Counted from the stretch's first letter, positions 1 to 16,927 are shown. The stretch: 64,000 nucleotides of DNA from Prochlorococcus sp. AG-347-L21 (GCA_003278875.1 QCCQ01000001.1:118409-182408), one strand, 5' to 3'. The notes: a model not told the origin generated them from the sequence alone. Program-made: numbers and translations.

Positions 1-94
1 GAATGTTATTTACCTCTTGCCGCCTCTTTGTATAACAGATGATCAATTAGAAAAAAGTTACTGGATAATAAGGCAAATCTTAGACAATCTTTAG
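1..94 (+). CDS. bioA: BioA-like aminotransferase, C-terminal fragment
   Basis: Only the last 30 codons are inside the window; the reading frame enters from the left edge (frame starting at base 2) and ends with TAG at 92-94. The tail NVIYLLPPLCITDDQLEKSY resembles the C-terminus of adenosylmethionine-8-amino-7-oxononanoate aminotransferase, the PLP enzyme of biotin synthesis, where the NVxYxxPPxxI pattern leads into a final helix. The active site lies outside the window, so another class III aminotransferase is possible. The next gene is convergent and its stop lies only 8 bases away. Confidence 0.65.
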   Translation, partial: NVIYLLPPLCITDDQLEKSYWIIRQILDNL

Positions 95-102
95 ATGACA
101 AT

Positions 103-360
103 TTAAGGTCCCTGCAGTATTGCATTTTCCACATCTTCTTTATTAATGCAGTACGAAAATAGTCTTTTAGTTTCTTTTCCTTCACTTTCCCATATAACGC
201 TTAAATCTTCTTGTTCAAAAATAATGGTTGCATTCCAATTAGAAAGTAACAGGTACCATTTAGATGGATTATTAACATCCTTCACAGCACCTAAATCGGT
301 TAGCCACAATTCCAATGATTGGAGTGAATGTTGGTTAATTGGTTTTTTAGGGTAATTCAC
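103..360 (-). CDS. DUF3143 family protein
   Basis: This 85-residue soluble protein starts at GTG. It matches the cyanobacterial DUF3143 family from memory: an N-terminal HSLQSLELWLTDLGA helix is followed by a WYLLLSNWNATIIFEQEDLSV strand-rich core. No catalytic motif is visible and the function is unknown. It lies 16 bases downstream of a J-domain gene on the same strand, so the two are probably co-transcribed, which hints at a chaperone-linked role by context only. Confidence 0.75.
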   Translation of the reverse strand: MNYPKKPINQHSLQSLELWLTDLGAVKDVNNPSKWYLLLSNWNATIIFEQEDLSVIWESEGKETKRLFSYCINKEDVENAILQGP

Positions 361-376
361 AAACTTTTTTAAAGTA

Positions 377-817
377 TTATTTTAATAACCAGATGGGTAT
401 TGTATCTAATTCTTTGCCAGTAAAAGAGGCAATAAATATTGAACAAATTAAACAAGTAGAAATGATAATAAATAAAAGAAATAACGAAAACAATTCCCCA
501 TTTGAAAAAGGTCTTCTATTATCTTCTAAATTTTGATTATTTGAATCGATTATTAAATTATTTAAAACTTTAGTATTATTCTTACTTCTAGATTTTTCCT
601 TTAATTTATTATCATAAATTTTCCTCAAATTACTATTATTTAAATTTTCATAAGCTTCCAAAACTTCTTGAAATTTACTTTTAGCATCATCTATTTCTAA
701 AGAAGTTGTATCAGGATGCAACTCAATGGAAAGTTTGCAAAATGCCTTTCTTAATTCATGATTTGAGGCATCTTCATCTACACCTAAAATTTTATAATAA
801 GAAATTTCCCCTTTCAA
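377..817 (-). CDS. J-domain protein with C-terminal membrane anchor
   Basis: The protein has 146 residues. An N-terminal J domain (about residues 5-70) carries the HPD tripeptide that stimulates Hsp70 ATPase, in the stretch LSIELHPDTTS. A polar Asn/Lys-rich linker follows, then a hydrophobic segment near residues 108-130 (LFLLFIIISTCLICSIFIAS), which should anchor it in a membrane. There is no Gly/Phe or zinc-finger region, so it is a type III J protein that probably recruits DnaK to a membrane. The start is TTG at 817; no ATG lies ahead of the YYKILGV motif. The DUF3143 gene follows in the same direction. Confidence 0.85.
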   Translation of the reverse strand: MKGEISYYKILGVDEDASNHELRKAFCKLSIELHPDTTSLEIDDAKSKFQEVLEAYENLNNSNLRKIYDNKLKEKSRSKNNTKVLNNLIIDSNNQNLEDNRRPFSNGELFSLFLLFIIISTCLICSIFIASFTGKELDTIPIWLLK

Positions 818-906
818 AATAATCTTTTATTAATATTGTAATTCTAATAAATTTTAAATAAATAGAATGTATTTTATAAATGGCAAAAATTTATATTTAT
901 AAAGCA

Positions 907-1620
907 ATGAAAAAACATAACATTCCAGAAGAAATTTTTTCATTAATAACTGAAGAAGAAATAATTATGTTTCAAGAATTACAAATTAAAATTAAAGAAT
1001 TAAATAATAAAAAAAACTTAACGAGATTAATTAATGGTGATGATTATTGGATATCTCAAGTTTTTGACAGCATTTGGCCCTTTAAAACTTTCCCGAACAT
1101 TAATTTTGATAATAAAAAATTTTTAGATATTGGATCAGGCTGTGGCTTCCCGGGTTTAGCTTATGCCATAACTCATCCTACGTCAGAAATATACCTGATT
1201 GATTCTTCAAAAAAGAAAACAGATGCTCTAAAAAGCTTAATTACAGAGATCAATTTCAAAAACAATATTCATGTAATTAATGATCGTATTGAGAACTTAG
1301 CACATCAATCGTCAATGAGAAATAGTTTCAATATAGCTACTACTAGAGCGGTGAGTAATCCATCAACAGTTTCAGAATATATACTACCAATGCTCAAAAA
1401 AGAAGGGTTAGGGATTTTATATTGTGGCAGATGGACTGATAAAGAAAGTAAAAATCTAGATAAAACTTTAGAAATATTAGAAGGAAAATTTAAAGAGAAA
1501 AAAAAGATTTTGTTACCAAGCGATAAAGGTACCCGAAATATTATTCTTATTCAACCAAAAAATATTTGCTCTAAAATCTATCCAAGAAAAGTTGGCAAAC
1601 CTGAGAAAAATCCATTATGA
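907..1620 (+). CDS. rsmG: 16S rRNA (guanine527-N7)-methyltransferase RsmG
   Basis: RsmG (GidB) uses SAM to methylate G527 of 16S rRNA. The SAM-binding glycine-rich motif LDIGSGCGFPGLAYA is clear, preceded by the family NLTR and HxxDS-like (QVFDSIWP) elements. TTRAVSNPSTVSEY and the KEGLGILYCG strand follow. I place the start at the ATG of MKKHNIPEEIF, giving 237 residues; an upstream in-frame ATG at 880 would add nine non-family-like residues, and neither start has a clear Shine-Dalgarno. It is convergent with the aldo/keto reductase gene, the stops lying 2 bases apart. Confidence 0.9.
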   Translation: MKKHNIPEEIFSLITEEEIIMFQELQIKIKELNNKKNLTRLINGDDYWISQVFDSIWPFKTFPNINFDNKKFLDIGSGCGFPGLAYAITHPTSEIYLIDSSKKKTDALKSLITEINFKNNIHVINDRIENLAHQSSMRNSFNIATTRAVSNPSTVSEYILPMLKKEGLGILYCGRWTDKESKNLDKTLEILEGKFKEKKKILLPSDKGTRNIILIQPKNICSKIYPRKVGKPEKNPL

Positions 1621-1622
1621 AA

Positions 1623-2816
1623 TTATTTTTTTGATAGTCTTCTAGCAACCTTATCCCCAAACTTTTCTTTTAAAGTTCTCAATTTTTTTATAACTTTTTT
1701 TGGATTTATATGACCTTCTAATACTTTTAATAATTGTACTTCAGAAACATCAGTATCTAACAAATTAGAGTTATTTCCTGGGAACCAGTGACTTCCATTA
1801 CCAAGCAATTGATATCTAGCTTTTGCATACCCTTCCAAATCCAACCAATCAATTAAATTTGAAAGCCAAAGCAGAACGGGAATATTAATATTTCCTGGCG
1901 TATAATCCCAACTCGGCAAATTTCTATTCCAATTTTGATGCCACTCTAAACCCAAAGAATTAATTGATTCCTGCCTTAATCTGTTTAGTATCTTCGGAAC
2001 ATACTTCTCAGAGTCTGATAATAAAGAGACAGCTTCTAAATGCAAATCAAAATCTGCCTCTTTTGCAATACCCACACTGAGAGTATGGACATTTTGATTT
2101 CTTAAGCAAAAAAGATCGTTAAAAACTATAGGATGAAGTGGCTTGCAAAGTTCCAACATTTTGTCTGAGGGAGTATGAAGATGTCCCCCTTTATCAGTGG
2201 GACTTATTATAAAAACCCCAAGATCATATTTATTTGCCAAATTTATAACCTTTGTATTTTCTTGATTGATGAAATACCAGTGCAAATTTACATAATCAAA
2301 AAAGTTTGTTGATATAGCCTCTTCAATGAGTGAAGATTTTCCATGAGTAGAAAATCCAATTGAGCCAATTAAATTTTCTTTTTGCAAATTTCTTAAAATG
2401 TCAATACAACCTCCGTCTTTAACAGCATAATGTAAATGTTCATCTGTATTAATGCCATGTATTGCTAACAAATCAATTCTTTTAACTTGTAACTTTTCAA
2501 TACTTGTCATAACGTCTCTCTTAAAAATTTTTGGATCACTATTTGGAGGTATTTTTGTTTGAATAATGTTTGGAATATTTTCTGTATTTTTAAAACCCAT
2601 TCCTAATTGCACCTCAGAAGTCCCATAATACTTAGCAGTTTCGACATGACTCAAGCCATATTTATTTGCTAGATTTAAAATATTTTCTACTTTATTTTGT
2701 TCTTCATTTGAAATCTCAGAAAAATCTAATTGTTCCCAACTTTTTTGAAATCTCATACCACCTAGAGATAAAATAGGGATCTTCAAATTGGTTCTACCAA
2801 ATCTCCGATATTGCAT
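1623..2816 (-). CDS. Aldo/keto reductase family oxidoreductase with degenerate Fe-S-type C-terminal domain
   Basis: This 397-residue protein has an N-terminal TIM-barrel aldo/keto reductase domain (about residues 1-270). It begins MQYRRFGRTNLKIPILSLGG and contains AKYYGTSEVQLG (likely catalytic Tyr), TKIPP (Lys) and LLAIHGI (His). The last 120 residues look like the domain that carries [4Fe-4S] cysteines in a subset of these enzymes (INIP and AKARYQLLG landmarks). Here the cysteines are absent: YTPGNINIP stands where a CxxC...CP motif would be expected. It is the last gene of an operon 10 bases behind a ferredoxin gene. NAD(P)H-dependent carbonyl reduction is likely; the substrate is unknown. 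Confidence 0.88.
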   Translation of the reverse strand: MQYRRFGRTNLKIPILSLGGMRFQKSWEQLDFSEISNEEQNKVENILNLANKYGLSHVETAKYYGTSEVQLGMGFKNTENIPNIIQTKIPPNSDPKIFKRDVMTSIEKLQVKRIDLLAIHGINTDEHLHYAVKDGGCIDILRNLQKENLIGSIGFSTHGKSSLIEEAISTNFFDYVNLHWYFINQENTKVINLANKYDLGVFIISPTDKGGHLHTPSDKMLELCKPLHPIVFNDLFCLRNQNVHTLSVGIAKEADFDLHLEAVSLLSDSEKYVPKILNRLRQESINSLGLEWHQNWNRNLPSWDYTPGNINIPVLLWLSNLIDWLDLEGYAKARYQLLGNGSHWFPGNNSNLLDTDVSEVQLLKVLEGHINPKKVIKKLRTLKEKFGDKVARRLSKK

Positions 2817-2826
2817 CTTTTAAAAA

Positions 2827-3186
2827 TTAATGCTTATTCATTCTTGGTGGTTTTCCAAAAGATTGAAACATGTCCCTATCGAGGCTATTCTCCAAATCAT
2901 TTAATTCTTCAAACTTGACCCAATGAATACAATCAACAGGGCAAGTATCTATTGCCTCTTGTATAACATCAACTCCATCACCATCTTGTCTGATTGCTCG
3001 ACTTCTACCATGAAATTCGTCAACTAAGAAGGTGTTTGAAGCAACGTGTACGCAATATTGACAACCAATGCATTTAGCTTCATCAACCCAAACAGCTTTT
3101 TCGGCTAATTTACCACCTAAAACTGGCTCAAAGCCTGAAATTTCATTATTTTCTCCTAGATTATTAAATGGATCAGTTAAATCCAT
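2827..3186 (-). CDS. 4Fe-4S ferredoxin-like protein
   Basis: This 119-residue protein has cysteines C39-x2-C42-x2-C45 and C82-P followed by C86. C39, C42, C45 and C82 are enough to ligate one [4Fe-4S] cluster, as in bacterial-type ferredoxins. The N-terminal 35 residues are acidic and polar, and a C-terminal tail follows the cluster domain. It is therefore a soluble electron carrier rather than the plant-type [2Fe-2S] photosynthetic ferredoxin. It sits between ycf35 and an aldo/keto reductase with gaps of 9 and 10 bases, so it is probably co-expressed with both. The electron partner is inferred from position only. Confidence 0.9.
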   Translation of the reverse strand: MDLTDPFNNLGENNEISGFEPVLGGKLAEKAVWVDEAKCIGCQYCVHVASNTFLVDEFHGRSRAIRQDGDGVDVIQEAIDTCPVDCIHWVKFEELNDLENSLDRDMFQSFGKPPRMNKH

Positions 3187-3195
3187 AATATGAGA

Positions 3196-3588
3196 TTAGT
3201 TATCCCACTTGGTTAAAACCAATTCAATAGAGCCGTCATTTTGATTTTTTTGTTCTACGATTTGATAACCATCCTCTTTTGTTTTGGAAATAATTGTTTC
3301 GTAGGCATACATTTGAGTAACCTTAGAGATAAATCTTTCTACTGGTATCTCAAATTTCCATAGATCAAGATCAGTAACTAATTCATAAGCTTTTGAATTA
3401 TTATCCCATTTAAATCCAACTTTAGTTTCACCAGGTAAACTCATACTTATGTCTACAGGTGTAAATTTACCTCTATAGCCTTTCACCAGTTTTTCTTCTT
3501 GATTAATAGTATAACCAAGATTGTTTAAGGCTTGAAGTAATGGCTCTGCTTCTTTTAGCTGAGTTTTAATAGTACTAAAATGTGACAT
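3196..3588 (-). CDS. ycf35: Ycf35 / DUF1257 family protein
   Basis: The 130-residue product begins MSHFSTIKTQLKEAEPLLQA and continues with a YRGKFTPVDISM strand pair and GFKWDNNSKAYELVTDLDLW. These are hallmarks of the DUF1257/Ycf35 family found in cyanobacteria and algal plastid genomes. Its function is not established. The start codon lies inside the end of the upstream DUF2997 gene (14-base overlap), which suggests translational coupling. These two families often travel together, so a shared job is plausible. Confidence 0.88.
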   Translation of the reverse strand: MSHFSTIKTQLKEAEPLLQALNNLGYTINQEEKLVKGYRGKFTPVDISMSLPGETKVGFKWDNNSKAYELVTDLDLWKFEIPVERFISKVTQMYAYETIISKTKEDGYQIVEQKNQNDGSIELVLTKWDN

Positions 3589-3790
3589 TAGATTCGTTGT
3601 TTAGTTGTTTTAAGTTTTCATTTTGATTAGAGAGGAAAGCATCAGATGTTTTATTCTTAACTGTTACTTTACCGAGAGCATTTTCGAGATTTTTTGTGGC
3701 TTCATTGCATGAATAACCCGTGAATCCCTCAACAGTCTCTTCAACTCTTCCGTCTTGATGAATTTTGAATCTCAATGTTTTTTGAGGCAT
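3575..3790 (-). CDS. DUF2997 family small protein
   Basis: The ATG at 3790 gives a 71-residue protein starting MPQKTLRFKIHQDGRVEETV; a TTG nine bases further upstream is open but less likely. The pattern of a basic beta strand, then VEGFTGYSCNEATKNLENALG with a single conserved-looking Cys, matches DUF2997 from memory. The C-terminal 25 residues are Asn/Lys-rich and probably disordered. It is the first gene of the operon with ycf35, the ferredoxin and the reductase. A minus-strand -10-like TATATA lies about 25 bases upstream. Function unknown. Confidence 0.8.
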   Translation of the reverse strand: MPQKTLRFKIHQDGRVEETVEGFTGYSCNEATKNLENALGKVTVKNKTSDAFLSNQNENLKQLNNESNVTF

Positions 3791-3938
3791 TAAATTCAAG
3801 TACTGAGTACTTTTACTTTATATAGAATAACGAAAATATTTTGTTTCAGTTGGTACAAGTTAATTAATTTTAATTTTTATATTGAATATTTGATAAATTA
3901 ACTTTTTCGGTAACATTCTGGTGTAAAAATTAAATTAT

Positions 3939-4706
3939 TTAATTATAAAAACCTTGCATACCCATTGAATCAAGGGCAGTTTTTGCTTCTTCCATAACAG
4001 ATGGTTCTTTATCGAAAAGAGCTATCTTAGTACATTCATCAACGAAACTTTCTTGGAATGTGTTGTTTAATTTTTCGTACAACCTACACAAAGACCAGAT
4101 GCAATTACTTCGTACACCTGATTCATTATCTATCTTTAAACTTATTAAAAGTTGTTCTGCTGCTAATTGAGCGTTCTCAAAAGAAACATTTCCAATTTCA
4201 GCTAAAGAACTAGATGACCATAACCTTACTGCAGCAACATCATTCTTTAAAGCATTTATTAATGGTTCTAAAACAATTTGATTATCATAATTAGCTAAGC
4301 TCCATGCTGTTGCTCTTCTGACATAAGCATTATCATCAGTCTTCAAAAGGCTGATGAGTTTTTCGACGGCGCTAGGACATGGATTACGACCTAAAGCATA
4401 TACTGCACTCATTCTTTCGACAGGGCAAGGTTGATCAAGCAATGGTAATAAAAGGGGGAAAGATCTTTGATCTCTATACTCACAAAATATTCTTAAGCCT
4501 TGTATTCTTTCTTCTCTATTACCTTTGAGCATTTTTAAAGCTTCATCACACTCTTGAGTGAAATTTAAATCTTTTGAAAAAACATCTTCGTCAATTTGCT
4601 CTAAAGGATCTATTTCAATCTCTAAAGCCAATTCTCTGGCTAAAACATCTGGATCAATTGCTATTTCAGCTAAACTTTCTTGATTAGGATTCTTATTTTT
4701 TGTCAT
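3939..4706 (-). CDS. HEAT-repeat (PBS lyase-type) protein
   Basis: The protein has 255 residues. The first 50 are acidic and helical. From about residue 60 there are tandem HEAT-like helical hairpins, for example RSFPLLLPLLDQPCPVERMS, AVEKLISLLKTDDNAYVRRA and VLEPLINALKNDVAAVRLWS. These resemble the PBS-lyase/CpcE repeat class, but Prochlorococcus of this type lacks phycobilisomes, so chromophore lyase activity should not be assumed. An Fe-S or protein-assembly scaffold role is known for some cyanobacterial HEAT proteins and is only a suggestion here. The gene is transcribed away from the DUF2997 operon promoter region. Confidence 0.82.
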   Translation of the reverse strand: MTKNKNPNQESLAEIAIDPDVLARELALEIEIDPLEQIDEDVFSKDLNFTQECDEALKMLKGNREERIQGLRIFCEYRDQRSFPLLLPLLDQPCPVERMSAVYALGRNPCPSAVEKLISLLKTDDNAYVRRATAWSLANYDNQIVLEPLINALKNDVAAVRLWSSSSLAEIGNVSFENAQLAAEQLLISLKIDNESGVRSNCIWSLCRLYEKLNNTFQESFVDECTKIALFDKEPSVMEEAKTALDSMGMQGFYN

Positions 4707-4724
4707 TTTTAGAATCTAATAATA

Positions 4725-4850
4725 TTAATTCATTGGAGCAGGTGACATCATATCTCCTGGCAACCAAATTCTTGCACTAACTGCAAAAAAGGCAATCCCA
4801 AAAAGTGAGACGATAGCGAGAGGTAAAATTTTTGTCTTAATAAAACCCAA
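4725..4850 (-). CDS. Small single-span membrane protein (41 residues)
   Basis: A reading frame too short for routine ORF calling runs from TTG at 4850 to TAA at 4725. The product begins MGFIKTKILPLAIVSLFGIA and ends in a polar Met/Pro-rich tail. It has a short basic N-terminus, one hydrophobic span (about residues 8-26), then ARIWLPGDMM. The span, the Lys before it and the intact frame look like a genuine thylakoid-type small membrane protein, but I do not recognise the family. It ends 18 bases before the HEAT-repeat gene start on the same strand, so the two may share a transcript. No strong Shine-Dalgarno is seen. Confidence 0.55.
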   Translation of the reverse strand: MGFIKTKILPLAIVSLFGIAFFAVSARIWLPGDMMSPAPMN

Positions 4851-4934
4851 TTATTCAAGTTTAATTAACACAATAATAGCCTGCTAAAGAGACTTTTAAA
4901 AATTTTTTTGATAATATTTTCTTAGATAATATTA

Positions 4935-5990
<1,056 letters not shown>

Positions 5991-6007
5991 TTATTTCAAA
6001 GCTACTT

Positions 6008-6163
<156 letters not shown>

Positions 6164-6212
6164 TTACATTATAAAGATCTATTCTAGTCATTAAAAATTA
6201 TAATAGATAATA

Positions 6213-10340
<4,128 letters not shown>

Positions 10341-10347
10341 TTAAAGA

Positions 10348-12258
<1,911 letters not shown>

Positions 12259-12292
12259 TTAATTTAAATTAAAGAAGGTTTTAATTGGATAT

Positions 12293-15200
12293 TTAATCTT
12301 CCTCATATTCAGAGGTACCAAGAGATTCGTAAGTAGGTCTAGATGGAGTATTTCTTCTCGGATTAATATCTTGCATTAAATCTACTTCTTTTCCTTCATC
12401 TGTATAAACTCCTATATCCAAACCCAGAGATTGTAATTCCCTCATAAGAACTTTAAATGACTCAGGAGTACCGGGCCTTGGGATCGGTTTACCTTTTACT
12501 ATTGCATTGAGCGCTTCATTTCTTCCTTGCATGTCATCAGATTTAACTGTTAACAATTCCTGAAGTGTGTAAGCGGCTCCATAAGCTTCAAGGGCCCATA
12601 CTTCCATTTCCCCAAGCCTTTGCCCTCCTTGCTGAGCTTTACCACCCAATGGTTGCTGCGTTACTAAAGAATAAGGTCCAGTAGATCTAGCATGAATTTT
12701 ATCATCCACCAAATGAACTAACTTGAGGAAGTGAGAATATCCGACAGCAACTGGCTGATCGAAGGGTTCCCCTGTCCTACCATCTTTAAGTGATAACTTT
12801 CCTGGATCATCAGGATTGTAAACCCAAGCTTTACCTGGCTGTTTTGAAGCTTCCTCTAAAAATGCTTGAACAGTTTGATGTGATTTTTCAGCTCCATACA
12901 TTTCATCAAATGGAACGACTTTAACCCGGCAATTTAAATTAGAAGCTGCCCAGCCCATCAGCAATTCAAAAACTTGACCGACATTCATCCTACTTGGCAC
13001 CCCTAAAGGATTAAGAACTATATCTACAGGCGTCCCATCAGGTAAATAAGGCATATCTTCTCTGGGTAAGATTCTGCTAATGATTCCCTTATTTCCATGT
13101 CTGCCTGCCATTTTGTCGCCTACTTGAATTTTTCTTCTCTGAGCGACATAAACTCTTACAACCATATTGGCTCCTGGAGGTAGTTCATCACCTTGCTCTC
13201 TAGTATAAATACGAACATCCAACACCCTTCCCTTCTCAGTTTTAGGAACTCTGAGAGAATTATCTCTAACATCTCGAGCTTTTTCACCGAAAATGGCTCT
13301 TAAAAGTTTTTCTTCCGGTGGTTGGTCTGATTCCCCTTTTGGAGTCACTTTTCCTACAAGGATATCTCCACTCTCGACAAAAGCACCAATCCTAATAATT
13401 CCCATCTCATCAAGATTATTCAAGCTTTCTTCCGAGATATTGGGAATCTCTCTGGTTATTTCTTCAGGCCCTAACTTCGTTTGTCTTGCTTCAATTTCAT
13501 ATTTTTCAATATGCACTGAAGTATATAAATCATCAGTTACCATCCTCTCGCTCACAAGAATTGCATCTTCGTAGTTGTAACCCTCCCATGGCATATAAGC
13601 AATCAAAACGTTTTGGCCAAGCGCGATTTCGCCTCCTTCACATGCAGATCCATCTGCTAAAACCTGGCCTGATATAACTCTATCTCCAATTTTTACTATA
13701 GGTCTTTGGTTGAGGCAAGTATCTTGATTTGATCTTTGATATTTCTGAAGATAGTGAAAATGTTCATTACCATCCTCGTCTTTAACCACAATTTCATTAG
13801 CATCTACGTAAGATACAGTTCCATTAACTTTTGTTATTGGAACCATTCCTGAGTCTCTAGCAACTTGAGATTCTAAACCTGTACCAACTAAAGGACGCTC
13901 CGGCCTAAGTAGTGGAACTGCTTGGCGTTGCATATTTGATCCCATGAGAGCTCTATTAGCATCATCATGTTCTAAGAAAGGAATGAGTGAAGTAGCAACT
14001 GAAATTACCTGTACAGGAGAAAGCTGAACGTAATCAACTTGTTCAGGAGGAACTTTTTCAAAATCTTGTCTATATCTTACGGGTATTAAATTTGCGATTA
14101 TGTTTCCATCCTTGTCAGTTGCTACATCACCTGGAGCCACCCTACACTCATCTTCTAAATCAGCAGAAAGATAAACAGGATTACCAACTTTATCCACTTT
14201 ACCGTTTTTGACTTCCCAAAAAGGAGTTTCAATAAAACCATATTCATTAACTCTTGCGTGGGTAGCTAAAGAATTTATAAGTCCTGCATTAGGACCTTCG
14301 GGAGTCTCGATAGGACATAATCTTCCATAATGCGAAGGATGTATATCTCTTACTGCAAAGCCTGCTCTTTCTCTGGTTAATCCTCCTGGACCTAATGCTG
14401 AAATTCTTCTCTTGTGTGTTAATTCAGCCAGAGGATTAGTTTGATCCATGAACTGGCTTAATTGACTGGAGCCAAAAAATTCCTTTATAGCAGCAACCAA
14501 AGGTTTTGGATTGACCAGTTGAGCAGGAGTCAATGAATCTGTTTCTCCTACAGTCATTCTCTCTTTAATAATTCTCTCTAAACGATTAAGTCCAACCCTG
14601 ACTTGATTTTGTAGAAGTTCTCCTACAGATCTAACTCTTCGATTACCAAGGTGGTCAATATCATCCAAACTAGCGCCGCCAATATCCAATTCCAGATTAA
14701 TTAAATAGTCAATGGTAGAGAGAACATCTTCATGGGTAAGTGTTCTCACATCGTTTGGTACGGTAAGTCTCAATTTTTTATTTATTTTATATCTACCAAC
14801 TCGACCTAAATCATATCTTTTGGGATCAAAAAATCTACTGTGTAACAGCTGTTGTCCTCCTGATACAGAGGGTGGTTCACCAGGACGTAACTTCTTGTAT
14901 AGCTCAAGTAATGCCTGGTCTTCTGAATTTATACCCTCGTCATTAGCTGACTCAATTGAGCTTTGATAAAACTCAGGATGCCTAAGTTTATCGACAACAT
15001 CATTATCAGAAAGACCCATCGCTCTCATAAGAACATGAGCATTAATTTTTCTAGTTTTGTCAACTCTTACATAAAGTAAATTATTTTTGTCGGTTTCGAA
15101 TTTTAACCAAGCACCTCTATTAGGAATAACGCTGGCATTGTAGGTCCTTCGACCATTTTTATCCAGTTCATCTTTGAAATATACTCCAGGACTTCGAACA

Positions 15201-15586
15201 ATTTGATTAACAATAACTCTTTCGGCACCATTAATGATAAAAGTTCCTCTTTCAGTCATTAATGGTAGTTCCCCAATAAATACTTCTTGTTCTTTAATTT
15301 CCCCTGTCTCTTTATTAATTAACCTGCAAGTTACATACATTTGAGATGCAAATGTAGCATCTCTTCTTTTGGCTTCCTCAACATCATGCCTAGGTCTTTT
15401 TAATCTGTACTCTTCACCTATGAAGTGTAACTCTAATTTACCTGTGTAATCAGAAATTGGAGAAAAATTCTGTAGTTCTTCTATTAAACCCTTTTCTAAA
15501 AACCATTTAAAGCTTGCTCTTTGTACTTCAACTAAATCTGGTAGATAAGTAGCTGTTTTTGCTACCTGTAAAGCGCTACTGCTCAT
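12293..15586 (-). CDS. rpoB: DNA-directed RNA polymerase subunit beta (RpoB)
   Basis: The 1097-residue beta subunit contains the rifampicin-pocket sequence ([20 protein letters not shown]), [20 protein letters not shown], the GYNYEDAIL fork region and the C-terminal [20 protein letters not shown] motif that contacts beta'. Length is slightly short, as usual for marine picocyanobacteria. About 235 bases without a gene separate it from tatD upstream. That stretch is AT-rich and probably holds the rpoB promoter; no hairpin or small ORF was evident there. Confidence 0.98.
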   Translation of the reverse strand: MSSSALQVAKTATYLPDLVEVQRASFKWFLEKGLIEELQNFSPISDYTGKLELHFIGEEYRLKRPRHDVEEAKRRDATFASQMYVTCRLINKETGEIKEQEVFIGELPLMTERGTFIINGAERVIVNQIVRSPGVYFKDELDKNGRRTYNASVIPNRGAWLKFETDKNNLLYVRVDKTRKINAHVLMRAMGLSDNDVVDKLRHPEFYQSSIESANDEGINSEDQALLELYKKLRPGEPPSVSGGQQLLHSRFFDPKRYDLGRVGRYKINKKLRLTVPNDVRTLTHEDVLSTIDYLINLELDIGGASLDDIDHLGNRRVRSVGELLQNQVRVGLNRLERIIKERMTVGETDSLTPAQLVNPKPLVAAIKEFFGSSQLSQFMDQTNPLAELTHKRRISALGPGGLTRERAGFAVRDIHPSHYGRLCPIETPEGPNAGLINSLATHARVNEYGFIETPFWEVKNGKVDKVGNPVYLSADLEDECRVAPGDVATDKDGNIIANLIPVRYRQDFEKVPPEQVDYVQLSPVQVISVATSLIPFLEHDDANRALMGSNMQRQAVPLLRPERPLVGTGLESQVARDSGMVPITKVNGTVSYVDANEIVVKDEDGNEHFHYLQKYQRSNQDTCLNQRPIVKIGDRVISGQVLADGSACEGGEIALGQNVLIAYMPWEGYNYEDAILVSERMVTDDLYTSVHIEKYEIEARQTKLGPEEITREIPNISEESLNNLDEMGIIRIGAFVESGDILVGKVTPKGESDQPPEEKLLRAIFGEKARDVRDNSLRVPKTEKGRVLDVRIYTREQGDELPPGANMVVRVYVAQRRKIQVGDKMAGRHGNKGIISRILPREDMPYLPDGTPVDIVLNPLGVPSRMNVGQVFELLMGWAASNLNCRVKVVPFDEMYGAEKSHQTVQAFLEEASKQPGKAWVYNPDDPGKLSLKDGRTGEPFDQPVAVGYSHFLKLVHLVDDKIHARSTGPYSLVTQQPLGGKAQQGGQRLGEMEVWALEAYGAAYTLQELLTVKSDDMQGRNEALNAIVKGKPIPRPGTPESFKVLMRELQSLGLDIGVYTDEGKEVDLMQDINPRRNTPSRPTYESLGTSEYEED

Positions 15587-15821
15587 CCAAGAAAACCTGC
15601 GATTTTGTGAGATTTACTATTTACTTTAAATCTACTTAATATTTTAGTTATTTACTTTTCACTTAAATGAGATCAACCATTAAATCTCGATTTCAACAAA
15701 AAAATCAATTTAAATTTAGATGAATTAAATTTTTTTTTGCTGAAAATCATTAATTGTGTAAGTTAAAAGCTAAAAAATTAAGGAAAATTTCCAGTAATTT
15801 CTTATATTAACAGCTTCTCTG

Positions 15822-16616
15822 TCAAATTAACAAGTCAAATTTAAACAAATCTTCAGCATTCTTAGATGACTCTTTAGCAATTGTGTTTAACTCAGTAGAT
15901 CTTAAATCTGCCATAAATTTTGCAACATTTTCAACAAATGCAGGTTCATTTCTTTTACCTCTATGAGGAACAGGAGCCAAGAATGGTGAGTCAGTTTCGA
16001 TTAAGTATTTATCATTTGGGACTATTTTGGCACACTCATGAATTTTATTTGCTTTTGGGAAAGTTACTATTCCACTAAAACTAATGTAAAAACCAAGATC
16101 CAAGAATTGCTTCATTTCATTTGGAGTTCCTGTCCAACAATGAAGTACACCATCAGGACATTTCCCTTTATTAAAGAGATCACTACATATAGAAATCATT
16201 TCATTTGCAGCATCTCTGCAATGGATAATTACAGGCAATTTCAGTTCATAAGCTAACTCCATTTGCGGAATAAGGGCTTCAATTTGCTGAGTTTTATTTT
16301 CATTTTTAAAAAAATCCAAACCTAATTCCCCAATAGCTACAACTCTTCTATCTTCTTGAGCTGATTTTCTTAAAAGAGATTTTGAACTTTGTTCCCATTT
16401 TTTTGCTTCTAGAGGATGCAACCCGACTGAATAATAAATTTCATGAAATTCATGAGATATTTTTTTTAGCTTAGGAATTTCTGTTAATTCACAACAAGCA
16501 TGAACTAATTTTTTAATGCCTTTTGAACGCAACCTTAAAACAACATCTTCAAGATCACTCTCAAAATTTTCAAAAATTAAATGACAGTGCGAATCTATGA
16601 GTTCTATGTTGCTCAT
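15822..16616 (-). CDS. tatD: TatD family metal-dependent deoxyribonuclease
   Basis: This 264-residue TIM-barrel hydrolase has the family's metal ligands: IDSHCHL near the N-terminus (HxH), GELGLDFF (Glu), IIHCRDA (His), LHCWTG (His) and LIETDSPFLAPVPHRGK (Asp). TatD enzymes act as Mg-dependent 3'-5' DNA/RNA exonucleases. The gene lies between rpsT and rpoB on the same strand, an arrangement common in cyanobacteria, with 17 bases separating it from rpsT. Confidence 0.93.
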   Translation of the reverse strand: MSNIELIDSHCHLIFENFESDLEDVVLRLRSKGIKKLVHACCELTEIPKLKKISHEFHEIYYSVGLHPLEAKKWEQSSKSLLRKSAQEDRRVVAIGELGLDFFKNENKTQQIEALIPQMELAYELKLPVIIHCRDAANEMISICSDLFNKGKCPDGVLHCWTGTPNEMKQFLDLGFYISFSGIVTFPKANKIHECAKIVPNDKYLIETDSPFLAPVPHRGKRNEPAFVENVAKFMADLRSTELNTIAKESSKNAEDLFKFDLLI

Positions 16617-16633
16617 AATTCTGATCTGCCTCT

Positions 16634-16927
16634 TTACCTTGTGGTAATAGTATTTTTTACAAAATTATTAATTTTTGATTTTCTATTAGCTCCATTATTC
16701 TTGTGAAGAACATTTTTTTTAACTGCTTTGTCAATAAAGCTAAAAGCTTTATTTAAGCTTGTATTGACTAAATTTTTATTTTCTTCATTTGGTTCTTTTT
16801 TATATTTTTCGCAATTTTCTAAAGTTTTTTTAGTCAGAGTTCTTACTGTAGATTTATAGGATTTATTGATTAAACGATTTCTTTCTGCGATTTGAATTCT
16901 CTTTTTTGCTGATTTGTTATTGGCCAC
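16634..16927 (-). CDS. rpsT: 30S ribosomal protein S20
   Basis: The 97-residue, very basic helical protein begins MANNKSAKKRIQIAERNRLI, which is the S20 signature, and ends in NRKSKINNFVKNTITTR. It binds 16S rRNA early in small-subunit assembly. The start codon is GTG at 16927. It is the first gene of the rpsT-tatD-rpo run and is divergent from hisD across a 121-base spacer. Confidence 0.95.
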   Translation of the reverse strand: MANNKSAKKRIQIAERNRLINKSYKSTVRTLTKKTLENCEKYKKEPNEENKNLVNTSLNKAFSFIDKAVKKNVLHKNNGANRKSKINNFVKNTITTR

